DNA of 64,000 nt, taken from the NCBI GenBank assembly GCA_028343155.1, contig JAOLXX010000005.1:1-64000 (forward strand), read 5' to 3'. Position numbers and translations under genes: made by a program. Origin of the DNA: Polaribacter sp. GTDB taxonomy: Bacteria > Bacteroidota > Bacteroidia > Flavobacteriales > Flavobacteriaceae. The notes beneath the pieces were generated by a model. It made no database searches, was not told the DNA's origin, and was given only the letters and a program-made list of their open reading frames with translations. This document shows positions 25,850 to 35,494 of this stretch, in pieces; positions within the stretch are counted from its first letter, which is position 1; each line of letters begins with the position of its first letter.

Positions 25850-26758
25850 ATGATTCATTATATAAAAAGAAAAGATTTAGATGTTGTTAAATATGATGCT
25901 TGTATAGAAAATTCGTTACAAAGTAGGGTATATGCATTTTCTTGGTATTTAGATATTGTTGCCGATAATTGGGATGTTTTAGTTTCAGGGGATTATGAGG
26001 CTGTTATGCCAATTCCTTGGAAACAAAAATATTTTATCAAATATGTATATCCTCCTTTTTGGTTATTAGAATTAGGTGTTTTTTCTTTGGATAAAGAGCT
26101 CAATTTTCAACCATTTTTGGAATGTTTATCTACTAAATTTCGTTTTGTTGAATCAAGATTAAACACGGATAATATAGTTGGTCATTTTAAAGATAATTTA
26201 TTAAGGAAAGATATGCAGGTTTTATCTTTAAGTGAGGATTATAATTTGGTTTTCTCAAATTTAAAAAAAGACAGAAAAAAGGATTTAAAAAAAGCGAATA
26301 ATTTAGGTTTATTAGAAAAATGGAATGATAATTCAGGGATTTTAATAGCGCTTTTTAAAAATAATGTTGGAAAAAGAACTCCTAATATATTAGAATCTGA
26401 TTATAATATTCTTAAAAAAGTGATTGATATTTGTATAGAAAAAGGAGTGGGAGAAATTCTTTCAGTTTATAATAATGATGACAAAATAGTTGCATCAGGT
26501 TTCTTTTTAAAACATAAAAAGACAGTTACAATTTTAGTTTCTTCAACAGATTTTAAAAACAGAAAAAATGGTGCTAATACTTTCTTAATTGATCGCGCTA
26601 TTTTTAAATATCAGAAAAACTTTAATTTTTTTAGTTTTGGAGGTTCATCAATGCAATCCATTGCAAAATACTTTCTAAGTTTTGGTGCTGAAACAAAAGA
26701 ATATCAACAAATAAAAATGAATACCTTGCCTTTCTTTGTAAAGCTATTTAAACGTTAG
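25850..26758 (+). CDS. GNAT/FemAB-like acyltransferase in the glycan cluster
   Basis: A 302-residue protein without a named family that I can assign. Its middle and end (KKDRKKDLKKANNLG, then VASGFFLKHKKTVTILVSS and LIDRAIFKYQKNFNFFSFGG) resemble the BioF2-like/FemAB acyltransferase fold found in polysaccharide loci, where it often transfers an acyl or aminoacyl group. It starts one base after the deacetylase stop, so the two are cotranscribed. Its 3' end overlaps the convergent hexapeptide acyltransferase by 11 bases. Confidence 0.65.
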   Translation: MIHYIKRKDLDVVKYDACIENSLQSRVYAFSWYLDIVADNWDVLVSGDYEAVMPIPWKQKYFIKYVYPPFWLLELGVFSLDKELNFQPFLECLSTKFRFVESRLNTDNIVGHFKDNLLRKDMQVLSLSEDYNLVFSNLKKDRKKDLKKANNLGLLEKWNDNSGILIALFKNNVGKRTPNILESDYNILKKVIDICIEKGVGEILSVYNNDDKIVASGFFLKHKKTVTILVSSTDFKNRKNGANTFLIDRAIFKYQKNFNFFSFGGSSMQSIAKYFLSFGAETKEYQQIKMNTLPFFVKLFKR

Positions 26759-27359
26759 AATTTAAGAAAAGATCAAATTTACTGGGTACATTTTTATTGA
26801 AAACAATTTTAGAAAAATCTTCTGAATAAGGAGTCTTTTCTTTAGTTACTTTACAAGGGTTTCCTACAGCGATAGAATTACTGGGAATATCTTTTGCAAC
26901 GACCGAATTTGCACCAATAATTACGTTGTTGCCAATGGTAACTTCTGGAAGTATAGAAGAATTAGCACCAATCCATACATTGTCCCCAATGACTATTGGC
27001 TCTCCTTTAGAGTGTTCTCTAAAATTATTCACATCATGATTTGATGAGATGATAGCAACTCCTGGACCTAACTCTATATTTGAACCAAAAATGATTCCAT
27101 TATTTGCTTGTATATAGTTGTTTATACTATCTCCTGGATCACATAGAATCCCTTTTTCAATGTTTTCAGGAGCATGCACTTTAGAGGTGTAATGAACTGG
27201 CCATTTTACTTTGGCATTCAGCTTGAATATTTTTTGAGGAATTAAATAATGAAAAAATAAAATATAATAACGCTGATATCCATATTTTGGTCTGTAATAT
27301 TGAGGGTATAGCCAATTAATGATCCATCCAAAAAAGAAAAAATCTATTTTTCTAAACAT
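26748..27359 (-). CDS. Hexapeptide-repeat acyltransferase
   Basis: A 203-residue left-handed beta-helix (LbH) acetyltransferase of the maltose/galactoside O-acetyltransferase type. Hexapeptide repeats run from about residue 85 (NGIIFGSNIELGPGVAIISS) through IVIGDNVWIGANSSILPEVT to IGANSVVAKDIPSNSIAVGN. The catalytic histidine is probably in ISSNHDVN. The N-terminal 60 residues contain an aromatic, possibly membrane-associating region (FFFGWIINWLYPQYY). It likely O-acetylates a sugar of the surface glycan. It is the last gene of a three-gene minus-strand operon, directly abutting the asparagine-synthase-like gene. Confidence 0.88.
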   Translation of the reverse strand: MFRKIDFFFFGWIINWLYPQYYRPKYGYQRYYILFFHYLIPQKIFKLNAKVKWPVHYTSKVHAPENIEKGILCDPGDSINNYIQANNGIIFGSNIELGPGVAIISSNHDVNNFREHSKGEPIVIGDNVWIGANSSILPEVTIGNNVIIGANSVVAKDIPSNSIAVGNPCKVTKEKTPYSEDFSKIVFNKNVPSKFDLFLNSNV

Positions 27360-28949
27360 CTATTTTATTTGATTCTTACAATAGTAAAGATACCATTCTT
27401 TATTGATATCATTATAAGATTTTATCTTAACACTATATTTTAAATTACTTTGTTTTAAACTTTCTTCAAGATCATGCACCATTTTTTCTGCATTTAACCA
27501 GTCATTTTTTATAAGTTTTTTCTTTATAATAGAATAGGGAAAAAATGGTTTTAAGGCATTTTTAATATTTTGTATTTTTATAGTTAGCAGTAGGGGCTGT
27601 AATTCAGTTTCAAAATTTAAATCGAAATTTTTAAAAAAATCAGTTATAATATCTACATAGATTTTTTTATTAATTTTTAATTTTGGTTCAAGAAGCTTAA
27701 ACGAATTTAATAACTCTTCATCCCAAAACGGTAATCTGTACTGATAACCGAAAAAGTCATATACATTTGCAGAATTAAATATAACTTTTGTAGAAATTTC
27801 TTTAAAAATAAAATCTTCATAAACACTGTAAGGTTTTAGTTCTAGGTAATTGGTATTAAATTTGAAAAGATTACTGCTTATAATATCAACACAAGATTTG
27901 TCTATTTTATTTTTTTTGTCGAAAAATTTTCTGTAGATATCGTAAGCAATATTGTGATTATTTCTAATTTTTTCAGGAATTAATTTTACAAGATAACCCC
28001 CAGCTAGTGCTCCGCCATCATGACCTGGTATAAATATAGCATCTTTTGGAATTAAATTGTTTTCTTTTAAGTATTTTACGGCAAAGTACTCTTGTAAGAA
28101 AAGCATTGAGGAGTGATGGAAATTAGATTTACAATATGATTTAAAAAGAGATGTTTCTAAAAATCCGTCAATCAATTCATCGGTATATTCCACAAAATGC
28201 CATTTAAAGTTCAATTTATTGGCAACTTTTTTGGATATTTTCATATCAATATTTCCTTTCTTGCCATATGTATAACAAATGACGTTTTTATATTGATAAT
28301 GTTTTAAAAAAGAAGCTATTAATCTTGAATCAAATCCCCCACTTAAAGGAAGAACTACAGTTCTTCCGTCTAAAGAATTTATTAATCTTTCAAAAGCGTT
28401 TTTAAATTTTGAAAATATTTTTTTTTTAAGATAATTATATTCTTTGTTCTCGTATTTTATAGTTGCCGATGAAAAAACAAACTCCTTCTTAACAATTTTA
28501 TGTTCATTAAAGATAATATATTCGCTAGATTGGATTTGATAAACATTTTTAATTAACGTTTTGTTTCCCAAACAACAACCAAAATTCTTAAATTCTTTTT
28601 CTGCGGCTAAATCATATTTTATTTTTTCTTTTGGGATTAGAAGGTTTATATCATCACTTAAAACAAATGAATGGTTATTTTTTTTATAAAAAACTGGAAA
28701 AACTCTTGTAGAATCTGAGGTAACATAACAATGCCCGTCTTTAATAATGACAAAAGTAAACATCCCATTTAAAGAAGTACATATTTTTTTAAACTCTTGA
28801 GCAGTGTTTATAGTACTTAATAAATCAATTGCTTTTTTTGCTTCAACCTTTTTATTTTGAGCATCATAAAAAAAACCCTTAAAATAAATACCTTTATTAT
28901 TGGTAAACCATTTAAAACCATCGTTTTTATTAGGAATAAACTGAATCAT
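27360..28949 (-). CDS. Asparagine-synthase-like amidotransferase of the glycan cluster
   Basis: A 529-residue AsnB-related protein. The C-terminal synthetase domain has the ATP pyrophosphatase loop LSGGFDSR (about residues 202-209). The N-terminal class II glutaminase-like domain lacks the catalytic Cys2: the protein begins Met-Ile-Gln. It therefore probably cannot hydrolyse glutamine itself and may use ammonia or have another acceptor. AsnB-like proteins in O-antigen loci amidate uronic acids, which fits its place between an LbH acetyltransferase and a flippase. It ends one base before the acetyltransferase start. Confidence 0.82.
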   Translation of the reverse strand: MIQFIPNKNDGFKWFTNNKGIYFKGFFYDAQNKKVEAKKAIDLLSTINTAQEFKKICTSLNGMFTFVIIKDGHCYVTSDSTRVFPVFYKKNNHSFVLSDDINLLIPKEKIKYDLAAEKEFKNFGCCLGNKTLIKNVYQIQSSEYIIFNEHKIVKKEFVFSSATIKYENKEYNYLKKKIFSKFKNAFERLINSLDGRTVVLPLSGGFDSRLIASFLKHYQYKNVICYTYGKKGNIDMKISKKVANKLNFKWHFVEYTDELIDGFLETSLFKSYCKSNFHHSSMLFLQEYFAVKYLKENNLIPKDAIFIPGHDGGALAGGYLVKLIPEKIRNNHNIAYDIYRKFFDKKNKIDKSCVDIISSNLFKFNTNYLELKPYSVYEDFIFKEISTKVIFNSANVYDFFGYQYRLPFWDEELLNSFKLLEPKLKINKKIYVDIITDFFKNFDLNFETELQPLLLTIKIQNIKNALKPFFPYSIIKKKLIKNDWLNAEKMVHDLEESLKQSNLKYSVKIKSYNDINKEWYLYYCKNQIK

Positions 28950-28959
28950 AAAAGAATTA

Positions 28960-30228
28960 TTATTGCTTAATTTTTTTTGAGATACTTAAAAAATAATACA
29001 TTAAAAATATATTATAAATTATGCCGATAAACGAGAATAATAAAATAGCTACTGTCATACTGTTATAATATCTATATCCTATATATATACCACCAAAACG
29101 CAATAATAGTTTTAATATATCTAAGCCTAAAATATTTTTTTGTTTTTTTAAGATTATTATTATTGAGGATATTGGAGAGTTAAGAAAAGCTAGAAATATT
29201 AGAGGTAGTAAAATACGTATAAAAACACCAGTATTACTCCAGTCTTCTCCTAGAATATCAGATAAGAAAAATGATAAAATAAGTATTATTGAAAAGATGA
29301 TTAACCCTACCATAAAAAGATTTTTATAGGTTTTTACTATAAGCTTGAATAGATTCTCTTTATTATTAAATGCATTACTGGCTTTATTAAAAAATACTTG
29401 GCTTAAAGGTTCACTTATAAAACCAGGAGGTGTTTTTAGAAACTTTACTGCTAATCCATATAACGCGACTTCATGAACTCCAAAATATATTGCAATGAGA
29501 ATTATGGGTAATTCTGCTGAAAGCCTATCAGAAAAACTTAGTAAACTATTAAAAATCGGAACATCTTTATGCTTTTTCAATAAATAAAACATTCTTACCC
29601 AAGTAACGTGTTTAAAATATTTTAGTACAGATCTAAAAGATAACAGAAGAAGTGTAATACATTGTATAATAAGACCTAACAAATAACCCGGAATTAAACC
29701 TATACTTTTAAAACTACTTAATCCAGTATAAACTTGAAAAGAATTTGTAACAATTGATTTTTCAATATTGCCAAGAGCTATATTTATAAAAAAATGTTTA
29801 CGATTATTCCAATAATTTAAAACCTCAATGGTGTTTAATAAATATAAACCTAGAGGGATTAAATAGATTGAAGATGCTAATGTTTTTAAATTAAAATAAG
29901 AAAGAATAAAATCTTTTAAAAAACAGATAATAACTAATAAAAAAGAATTCAATATAAAGCCAATAAAAAGGCTGGTAAATAACAAATTAACAGCATCTTT
30001 ATTTCTTTTGGGAATTAGAATAACGAGTTCTAAACTTAAAGATGTAAGGGGTCTTAAAATATATATACTAGAACTGAAAAGTAGGTAAATTCCAAAAGTG
30101 TCTTTATCAAATAGTCTAGTTAATACAGGTATAATTAAAAAAAAAAATGCTTGACTAATAAATGATCCAGTAATTAATGTTGATACATTTTTTACAAAGT
30201 CTTTTTTTAAAAAAGAAATAAGTTGCAT
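28960..30228 (-). CDS. Polysaccharide flippase (Wzx/MATE-like)
   Basis: A 422-residue membrane protein with about 12 hydrophobic segments and the MOP-superfamily opening FISQAFFFLIIPVLTRLFD, typical of Wzx-type lipid-linked oligosaccharide flippases. It should move undecaprenyl-linked repeat units to the periplasmic face. It is the first gene of the minus-strand trio (flippase, amidotransferase, acetyltransferase), with 10 bases to the next gene. The region is markedly AT-rich, as O-antigen loci often are. Confidence 0.87.
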   Translation of the reverse strand: MQLISFLKKDFVKNVSTLITGSFISQAFFFLIIPVLTRLFDKDTFGIYLLFSSSIYILRPLTSLSLELVILIPKRNKDAVNLLFTSLFIGFILNSFLLVIICFLKDFILSYFNLKTLASSIYLIPLGLYLLNTIEVLNYWNNRKHFFINIALGNIEKSIVTNSFQVYTGLSSFKSIGLIPGYLLGLIIQCITLLLLSFRSVLKYFKHVTWVRMFYLLKKHKDVPIFNSLLSFSDRLSAELPIILIAIYFGVHEVALYGLAVKFLKTPPGFISEPLSQVFFNKASNAFNNKENLFKLIVKTYKNLFMVGLIIFSIILILSFFLSDILGEDWSNTGVFIRILLPLIFLAFLNSPISSIIIILKKQKNILGLDILKLLLRFGGIYIGYRYYNSMTVAILLFSFIGIIYNIFLMYYFLSISKKIKQ

Positions 30229-30277
30229 ATTATAGTCGACTGATTATTTACTCAAATATAATCTAAATTATAGAATT

Positions 30278-30715
30278 TTAGACACTTTAATTGATGTAAT
30301 TGTTGCACAATACATACAGCTTATTTCATATTTAAACCGCCTTTTCCATAGAACTTTAGAATTTCAAGATTAACTTAAAGAAAAGTATCAATTGCATATT
30401 ATTACAAACGGATTTGAAGAAATTCAGAGTAAAAAAATGATAAGTTCAAATATTTATCATTATTTCGAGAAAGTGATTACATCAGAATCTGTTGGTGTAA
30501 AAAAACCAAACCCAAAAGTGTTTTTGCATGCTCTAGATCTAGCAAAAGCTGATAAAGAAAATTCTATAATGATTGGAGATAGTATAGAAGCTGATATTGA
30601 AGGGGCTTTAAGTATTGGAATGAAAGCAATTCATAGTAACTTTGCAAACAATATAATAAGTAGTAATCAATTTATTTCCATAACGACTCTTTTAGATTTA
30701 AAACAATATCTGTAA
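30278..30715 (+). pseudogene. HAD-superfamily hydrolase (YjjG-like) remnant
   Basis: The frame encodes the C-terminal two thirds of a YjjG-type HAD phosphatase: a cap region (ISYLNRLFHRTLEFQD), then YQLHIITNGFEEIQSKKM (motif II), GVKKPNPKVF (motif III Lys) and MIGDSIEADIEGA (motif IV). A stop at 30371-30373 interrupts it where a Tyr codon is expected (D-stop-LKEKYQ). The N-terminal motif I (DxDxT) and about 80 residues are absent. The 107-codon frame from 30392 could still be translated, but it lacks the catalytic aspartate. The lesion lies at the edge of the glycan cluster and may date from its insertion. Confidence 0.75.
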
Positions 30716-30748
30716 AGTTATTAACGTTCTAAAATAAACCTATCCTAA

Positions 30749-31294
30749 ATGTTTTTTAAAAAACTCTTATTTTTATTTTTATTATTTTCAACAACTATTT
30801 CTTGTGTAGATGATTTAGATTTTTCTCAGATTGAAGATTATAATACTGTACAAGAATTTACTAGTTCTATAACTTATTTTAAGATTTTACCATTTCAGTT
30901 TTTTAACCAAACTGGTGTTCAGGAAACAGAAAGAACAGATGTTACTGATTTTAAAATTTTAGAAAATGGTTATTTTAGAGATAACCTAATTAGATTAGAT
31001 TTTAATATTGAGATTAAAAATGAATATGATAATGATTTTACGATTCAAGTTGATTTTTTAGATAACAATAATTTTCTCACACATAAATTTCAGGAAATAA
31101 AAGTAAACGCAAACAATTTAGATTATAAATTTAGTGAAACTATAAAAACAAGCGATAATCGAAATATAACAAATACTGCAAAAGTAAGAGTTACTGTAAA
31201 GATTGATAACTCTTCTACACCCTTAAATCCATCAGATACAAGTGAATTTGAGTTTAAATCTTCAGCAAAAATTTATTTAAATGCAGAAGCTTAA
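30749..31294 (+). CDS. Predicted lipoprotein of unknown function
   Basis: A 181-residue protein with a lipoprotein signal: hydrophobic from residue 6, then TTISC with C19 as the likely lipidation site. The mature part is acidic, beta-strand rich and of no family I recognise. It is the first of three same-strand genes: this one, a DUF5723 outer-membrane protein 1 base later, and a secreted protein. The stop lies one base before the next gene's ATG, so the three are cotranscribed and probably work together at the outer membrane. Confidence 0.7.
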   Translation: MFFKKLLFLFLLFSTTISCVDDLDFSQIEDYNTVQEFTSSITYFKILPFQFFNQTGVQETERTDVTDFKILENGYFRDNLIRLDFNIEIKNEYDNDFTIQVDFLDNNNFLTHKFQEIKVNANNLDYKFSETIKTSDNRNITNTAKVRVTVKIDNSSTPLNPSDTSEFEFKSSAKIYLNAEA

Positions 31295-31295
31295 T

Positions 31296-32669
31296 ATGAA
31301 AAAAGTATTTTTTCTATTTTTTATAGTTTGTACTATGCAATCGTACAGTCAAAATAAGCAAGTATTATACAATTTTGCGGAATTGCCTCAAACATTACTT
31401 CTAAATCCTGGAGCAGAAAATAATTATAAATTTCATATTGGAGTTCCTTTGGTTTCTGGTTTTTCTCTAGAAATTGGTTCTACAGGTGTAGTAGTTTCTG
31501 ATATTTTTGCTAAAGATAATGTTCCAATAAATGATAAAATTAATACGATTTTTAATAAGTTAAGTATAAGAGATCATTTGAAAATTAACTTTCAAATGGA
31601 GGTTTTAAACGGAGGTTTTAGATATAATGATAAAAATTATTTTAGTTTTGGTTTTTATGAAGAAATTGATGTTTTTAGTTACTTTCCTAAAGATCCAATA
31701 AAACTTTTAAAAGAAGGGAACTCTGCATATTTAAACAGAAGTTTTGATTTCTCTCAAATACTATATAAAGCAGATGTTTTTGGTGTTTTACACTTTGGAG
31801 TTACAAGAATAGTAAGTAAAAAATTAACTTTAGGAGGAAGATTTAAGATATATTCTTCTGCTTTAAACCTAGAAAGTTCTAATAATTCGGGAACTTTTAC
31901 AACTGTAGATGGTACAAATAATATTTATGCCCATCATTTAGATAATTTAGATGTTAATTTAAAAACATCTGGTATTGTTAATGATGATCAAGAAATTATA
32001 GATGATCCAGCCACTTATTTAGGGAATACTTTTTTTGGTTCAAACCTTGGAGTTGGTTTTGATGTTGGTATGACATATCATTTTTCAGATCAATTAGAAT
32101 TTACTGGAAGTATTGTAGATTTTGGTTTTATGAAACATAAGAATAATGTTAAAAATGCATCTGCTACTGGAAGTTATGTTTTTGAAGGAATAGGATTTGA
32201 TTATGATGCTTCTAACCTAACTAATTATTGGGAAGAATTAAGTTCAGATTTTAAAGAAAAAGTTCCTTATGGAGAAAATGCAGATTCTTATATTTCTTGG
32301 AGACCGACAAAAATAAATGCTTCTTTAAGATACAGTTTTGGAGAAAAAAGAAGTAAAATCTGTTATGATAATAGACCTAAAGATTTTTATACTGATGCAT
32401 TTGGAGTTCAGTTATATTCAGTTTTTAGACCTTTAAGTCCAATGCTTGCTTTAACTGGTTTTTATGAAAAATTAATTTCACAAAAAATGCATGCAAAGGT
32501 TACTTATACCATAGATGATTATTCATTTTATAACTTAGGTGCTGGTATTTCTACTCAAATAGGAAAAGTTAACTTTTATGGAATGGTAGATAATATTGCA
32601 CAATTTGGTGATATTTCGTCTGCGAATAATATTTCTGTGCAATTAGGAATGAATGTAATATTTAATTAA
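31296..32669 (+). CDS. DUF5723 family outer-membrane protein
   Basis: A 457-residue protein with the start at MKKVFFLF (signal peptide ending SYSQ). It opens LYNFAELPQTLLLNPGAE and then alternates short strands with the pattern of a membrane beta-barrel, matching the Bacteroidota DUF5723 family, which is predicted to sit in the outer membrane. The final residues NISVQLGMNVIFN end in an aromatic-Asn strand as barrels do. The function is not known. It starts 1 base after the lipoprotein gene and ends 1 base before the third gene of the trio. Confidence 0.8.
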   Translation: MKKVFFLFFIVCTMQSYSQNKQVLYNFAELPQTLLLNPGAENNYKFHIGVPLVSGFSLEIGSTGVVVSDIFAKDNVPINDKINTIFNKLSIRDHLKINFQMEVLNGGFRYNDKNYFSFGFYEEIDVFSYFPKDPIKLLKEGNSAYLNRSFDFSQILYKADVFGVLHFGVTRIVSKKLTLGGRFKIYSSALNLESSNNSGTFTTVDGTNNIYAHHLDNLDVNLKTSGIVNDDQEIIDDPATYLGNTFFGSNLGVGFDVGMTYHFSDQLEFTGSIVDFGFMKHKNNVKNASATGSYVFEGIGFDYDASNLTNYWEELSSDFKEKVPYGENADSYISWRPTKINASLRYSFGEKRSKICYDNRPKDFYTDAFGVQLYSVFRPLSPMLALTGFYEKLISQKMHAKVTYTIDDYSFYNLGAGISTQIGKVNFYGMVDNIAQFGDISSANNISVQLGMNVIFN

Positions 32670-32670
32670 T

Positions 32671-33462
32671 ATGATGAAAAAAATAGTTTTTAGCTTTTTG
32701 TTTTTTATAACATTATCTGTTTTCAGTCAGCAAAAAAGTATTAATGATTATAAATATGTAATTGTTCCAGAAAAGTTTGATTTTTTAAAAACGTCAGATC
32801 AATACCAAACAAGTTCATTAACAAAGTTCTTGTTAGAGAAAAAGGGTTTTACAGTTTTTTTAAGTAATGATACATCATTGCCTAAAGAGGTATTACAAAA
32901 TAGGTGTATGGCTTTAACAGCAATTGTTGTTGATGCTTCTAGTTTGTTTAGTGTAAAAAACAAAATAGAATTAAAAGATTGTTTTGATGAAGTTATATAT
33001 TCATCAAAAGAGGGTAGAAGCAAAGAGAAAGATTACAAAAAATCATATCATCAAGCTATTAGAAATGCTTTTGACTCAATGTCTGACTTAAAATACAGCT
33101 ACAAGCCGAAAAACAAAGTTGTTAATTCAGAAGAGATTGTACCTGAAATAATTTCACCATTAAAAAAAGTTATTTTTACAAAAAACACACCAATACTTAA
33201 AAAAGTTGCAGAAAAATCTACTCATTCTTCATCGGAAACTATTAAAAGTGTTGAAACTTTATATGCTCAAGCTAAAAAAAATGGCTTTCAAATAGTAAAT
33301 ACGACTCCAACTTTTATTTTTCAAGTTTTAAAAACAAATGTTAAAGATGTATTTATCATTAAAAGTAAAAATGGTATTTTATATAAAAACAAAAATATTT
33401 GGATTGCTGAATATTATGAAAATAATAAACTTGTAGTAGCTAAATATAATATTAAGTTCTAA
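32671..33462 (+). CDS. Secreted protein of unknown function
   Basis: A 263-residue protein with a signal peptide (MMKKIVFSFLFFITLSVFSQ). The mature part opens INDYKYVIVPEKFDFLKTSDQYQ, which I associate with a Bacteroidota family of hypothetical periplasmic proteins. A lysine-rich linker (about residues 145-190) separates it from a C-terminal beta region (FQVLKTNVKDVFIIKSKNG). It is the third gene of the trio, and its 3' end overlaps the convergent rarA by 4 bases. Confidence 0.65.
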   Translation: MMKKIVFSFLFFITLSVFSQQKSINDYKYVIVPEKFDFLKTSDQYQTSSLTKFLLEKKGFTVFLSNDTSLPKEVLQNRCMALTAIVVDASSLFSVKNKIELKDCFDEVIYSSKEGRSKEKDYKKSYHQAIRNAFDSMSDLKYSYKPKNKVVNSEEIVPEIISPLKKVIFTKNTPILKKVAEKSTHSSSETIKSVETLYAQAKKNGFQIVNTTPTFIFQVLKTNVKDVFIIKSKNGILYKNKNIWIAEYYENNKLVVAKYNIKF

Positions 33463-34730
33463 TAATTATATCTGTCTTTCCATTTATTTTTTAAAGTTTC
33501 CCTAAAATTATTTTCTCTAGAATTATTTCCAGGTTCATACAGTTTTGTTCCCGAAATTTCATCTGGTAAAAACGCTTGATCTACAAAATTGTTATCATAA
33601 TTATGAGCATATTTGTAGCCTTTACCATATTCTAAATCTTTCATCAATTTTGTAGGTGCATTTCTTAAGTGGAGTGGTATGGACAAATCTCCCGTTTTTT
33701 TTACTAAATCTTGTGCGGTATTAATTGCCAAATAAGAAGCATTGCTTTTCGGTGAATTGGCGAGGTAGATGGCACATTGACTGAGGATGATTCGAGCTTC
33801 TGGAAACCCAATTGCACTCGCTGCTTGAAAAGTATTGTTGGCCAATATCAAAGCAGTAGGATTCGCATTTCCAATATCCTCAGAAGCAGCAATTAATAGT
33901 CTTCGTGCAATAAATTTTACATCTTCGCCGCCTTCTACCATTCTTGCCAACCAGTATACAGCACCATTAGGATCACTCCCCCTTATCGATTTTATAAAAG
34001 CAGAAATAATATCATAATGTTGCTCACCCGTTTTGTCATACCGAACCGTGTTTTTTTGAATTTTTTCCAAAACTAAGGCATTGGTAATTTCAATTTCTTC
34101 TTCAGTAGCTACCAGTAATTCAAAAATATTTAAAAGTTTTCTTGCATCTCCACCAGCAACTTGCAACAAAGCAGCGGTTTCTTTCAGTATAATTTTTTTG
34201 GTTGCTAAAAGCACGTCATTTTCCATTGCTCTATGCAACAGTGCTACCAAATCATTTTTATCAAAAGAGTTTAAAATATAAACTTGACAACGAGAGAGTA
34301 GGGCAGGAATTACCTCAAAACTTGGGTTTTCTGTCGTGGCACCAATTAAGGTTACCCAGCCTTTTTCTACCGCAGCCAATAAGGAGTCTTGTTGAGATTT
34401 GCTAAATCGGTGAATTTCATCAATAAATAGGATTGGGTTTTTTGCCGTAAATAATCCGCCACTTTTTTTTGCTTTTTCAATTACTTCTCGTACTTCTTTT
34501 ACGCCAGAACTGATAGCACTTAGTGTATAAAAAGGCCTGTCTGATTCTTGGGCAATAATATGTGCCAAAGTGGTTTTACCAATGCCTGGAGGTCCCCATA
34601 ATATTAAAGAAGGAATGATTCCTTTTTTAATCAGATTCGTTAAAACACCATTCTTACCAACGAGATGTTGCTGACTAATATACTCATCAAGTGTTTTGGG
34701 TCTTATTCTTTCTGCCAAAGGTTCATTCAT
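33459..34730 (-). CDS. rarA: Replication-associated recombination protein A (AAA+ ATPase)
   Basis: A 423-residue RarA/MgsA. It has a Walker A ([13 protein letters not shown], about residue 43), a Walker B ([16 protein letters not shown]) and a sensor-1 ([12 protein letters not shown]), followed by a helical C-terminal tetramerisation region with [17 protein letters not shown]. It acts on stalled replication forks with SSB. Length and motif order are normal. Convergent with the secreted protein gene; divergent from the rhomboid gene. Confidence 0.95.
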   Translation of the reverse strand: MNEPLAERIRPKTLDEYISQQHLVGKNGVLTNLIKKGIIPSLILWGPPGIGKTTLAHIIAQESDRPFYTLSAISSGVKEVREVIEKAKKSGGLFTAKNPILFIDEIHRFSKSQQDSLLAAVEKGWVTLIGATTENPSFEVIPALLSRCQVYILNSFDKNDLVALLHRAMENDVLLATKKIILKETAALLQVAGGDARKLLNIFELLVATEEEIEITNALVLEKIQKNTVRYDKTGEQHYDIISAFIKSIRGSDPNGAVYWLARMVEGGEDVKFIARRLLIAASEDIGNANPTALILANNTFQAASAIGFPEARIILSQCAIYLANSPKSNASYLAINTAQDLVKKTGDLSIPLHLRNAPTKLMKDLEYGKGYKYAHNYDNNFVDQAFLPDEISGTKLYEPGNNSRENNFRETLKNKWKDRYNY

Positions 34731-34762
34731 TCAGTAAAAATAACAAACATTTTTGTCAAAAA

Positions 34763-34792
34763 TTGCAAAAATTGTAATTGGTGCTATTTTTG
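34763..34792 (+). promoter_or_regulatory. Rhomboid gene promoter
   Basis: TTG (34763-34765), a 19-base spacer and TATTTTTG (34785-34792) give an exact match to the flavobacterial TTG-N19-TAnnTTTG pattern. The start codon is 15 bases after the -7 box, so the leader is under 10 bases. Confidence 0.6.
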
Positions 34793-34807
34793 TTACTTTT
34801 ATAGCTC

Positions 34808-35488
34808 ATGAAAGATGAAAATCAATTAAAAATATCCAAAGCAGTTTTTGCAGTTCCAATTGTATATATCGTTGTAATTTGGGGACTTTATTGGGTTGAA
34901 ATTAATTTCAACTTCAACTTTAATAAATACGGTGTTTTTCCAAGAACATTTGTAGGTTTTAGAGGGGTTTTTTTAACGCATTTCATACATAGTAATACGA
35001 GTCATCTTTTCAATAATTCGATTCCTTTGTTTGTCCTGTTAAGTAGTCTTTTTTACTTTTATAAAGAAGTCGCCTACAAGGTGCTGCTTTTTGGAGGGGT
35101 TCTCACAGGATTTTTAACTTGGGGATTTGCAAGAGACTCCTATCATATTGGCGCAAGTGGTATTGTATATTTATTATTTAGTTTTGTTTTTTTTAGTGGA
35201 ATTATTAAAAAACACTACCGACTCGTGGCGCTTTCTTTAATTATCATTTTTTTGTACGGAAGTATGATCTGGTACGTGTTGCCTATCAAAGAAGGCATTT
35301 CTTGGGAAGGGCACTTATCTGGGTTTCTCGTAGGGTTCATTTTTGCAATTGTCTATAGAAATAAAGGAATTGTACAAGAAGCACATCAATTTACAAAAAC
35401 AGCATTTGATGCTTTATTTGATGAAAAAGGAAATTTTTCTCCACCAAAAATAGTGGAGAATGAACATGATGAAGAACTAGAAATTTAG
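34808..35488 (+). CDS. Rhomboid family intramembrane serine protease
   Basis: A 226-residue protein with about six membrane segments. The rhomboid catalytic dyad is visible: the serine in GASG (HIGASGIVYLLFS) and the histidine in EGHLSGFLVGF. The oxyanion HSNTSHLFNN motif (the HxxxHLxxN-like box) lies in the second membrane segment. It cleaves membrane proteins within the bilayer. The acidic C-terminal tail of about 30 residues is cytoplasmic. It ends 6 bases before the convergent rRNA methylase stop. Confidence 0.92.
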   Translation: MKDENQLKISKAVFAVPIVYIVVIWGLYWVEINFNFNFNKYGVFPRTFVGFRGVFLTHFIHSNTSHLFNNSIPLFVLLSSLFYFYKEVAYKVLLFGGVLTGFLTWGFARDSYHIGASGIVYLLFSFVFFSGIIKKHYRLVALSLIIIFLYGSMIWYVLPIKEGISWEGHLSGFLVGFIFAIVYRNKGIVQEAHQFTKTAFDALFDEKGNFSPPKIVENEHDEELEI

Positions 35489-35494
35489 TGTTGC

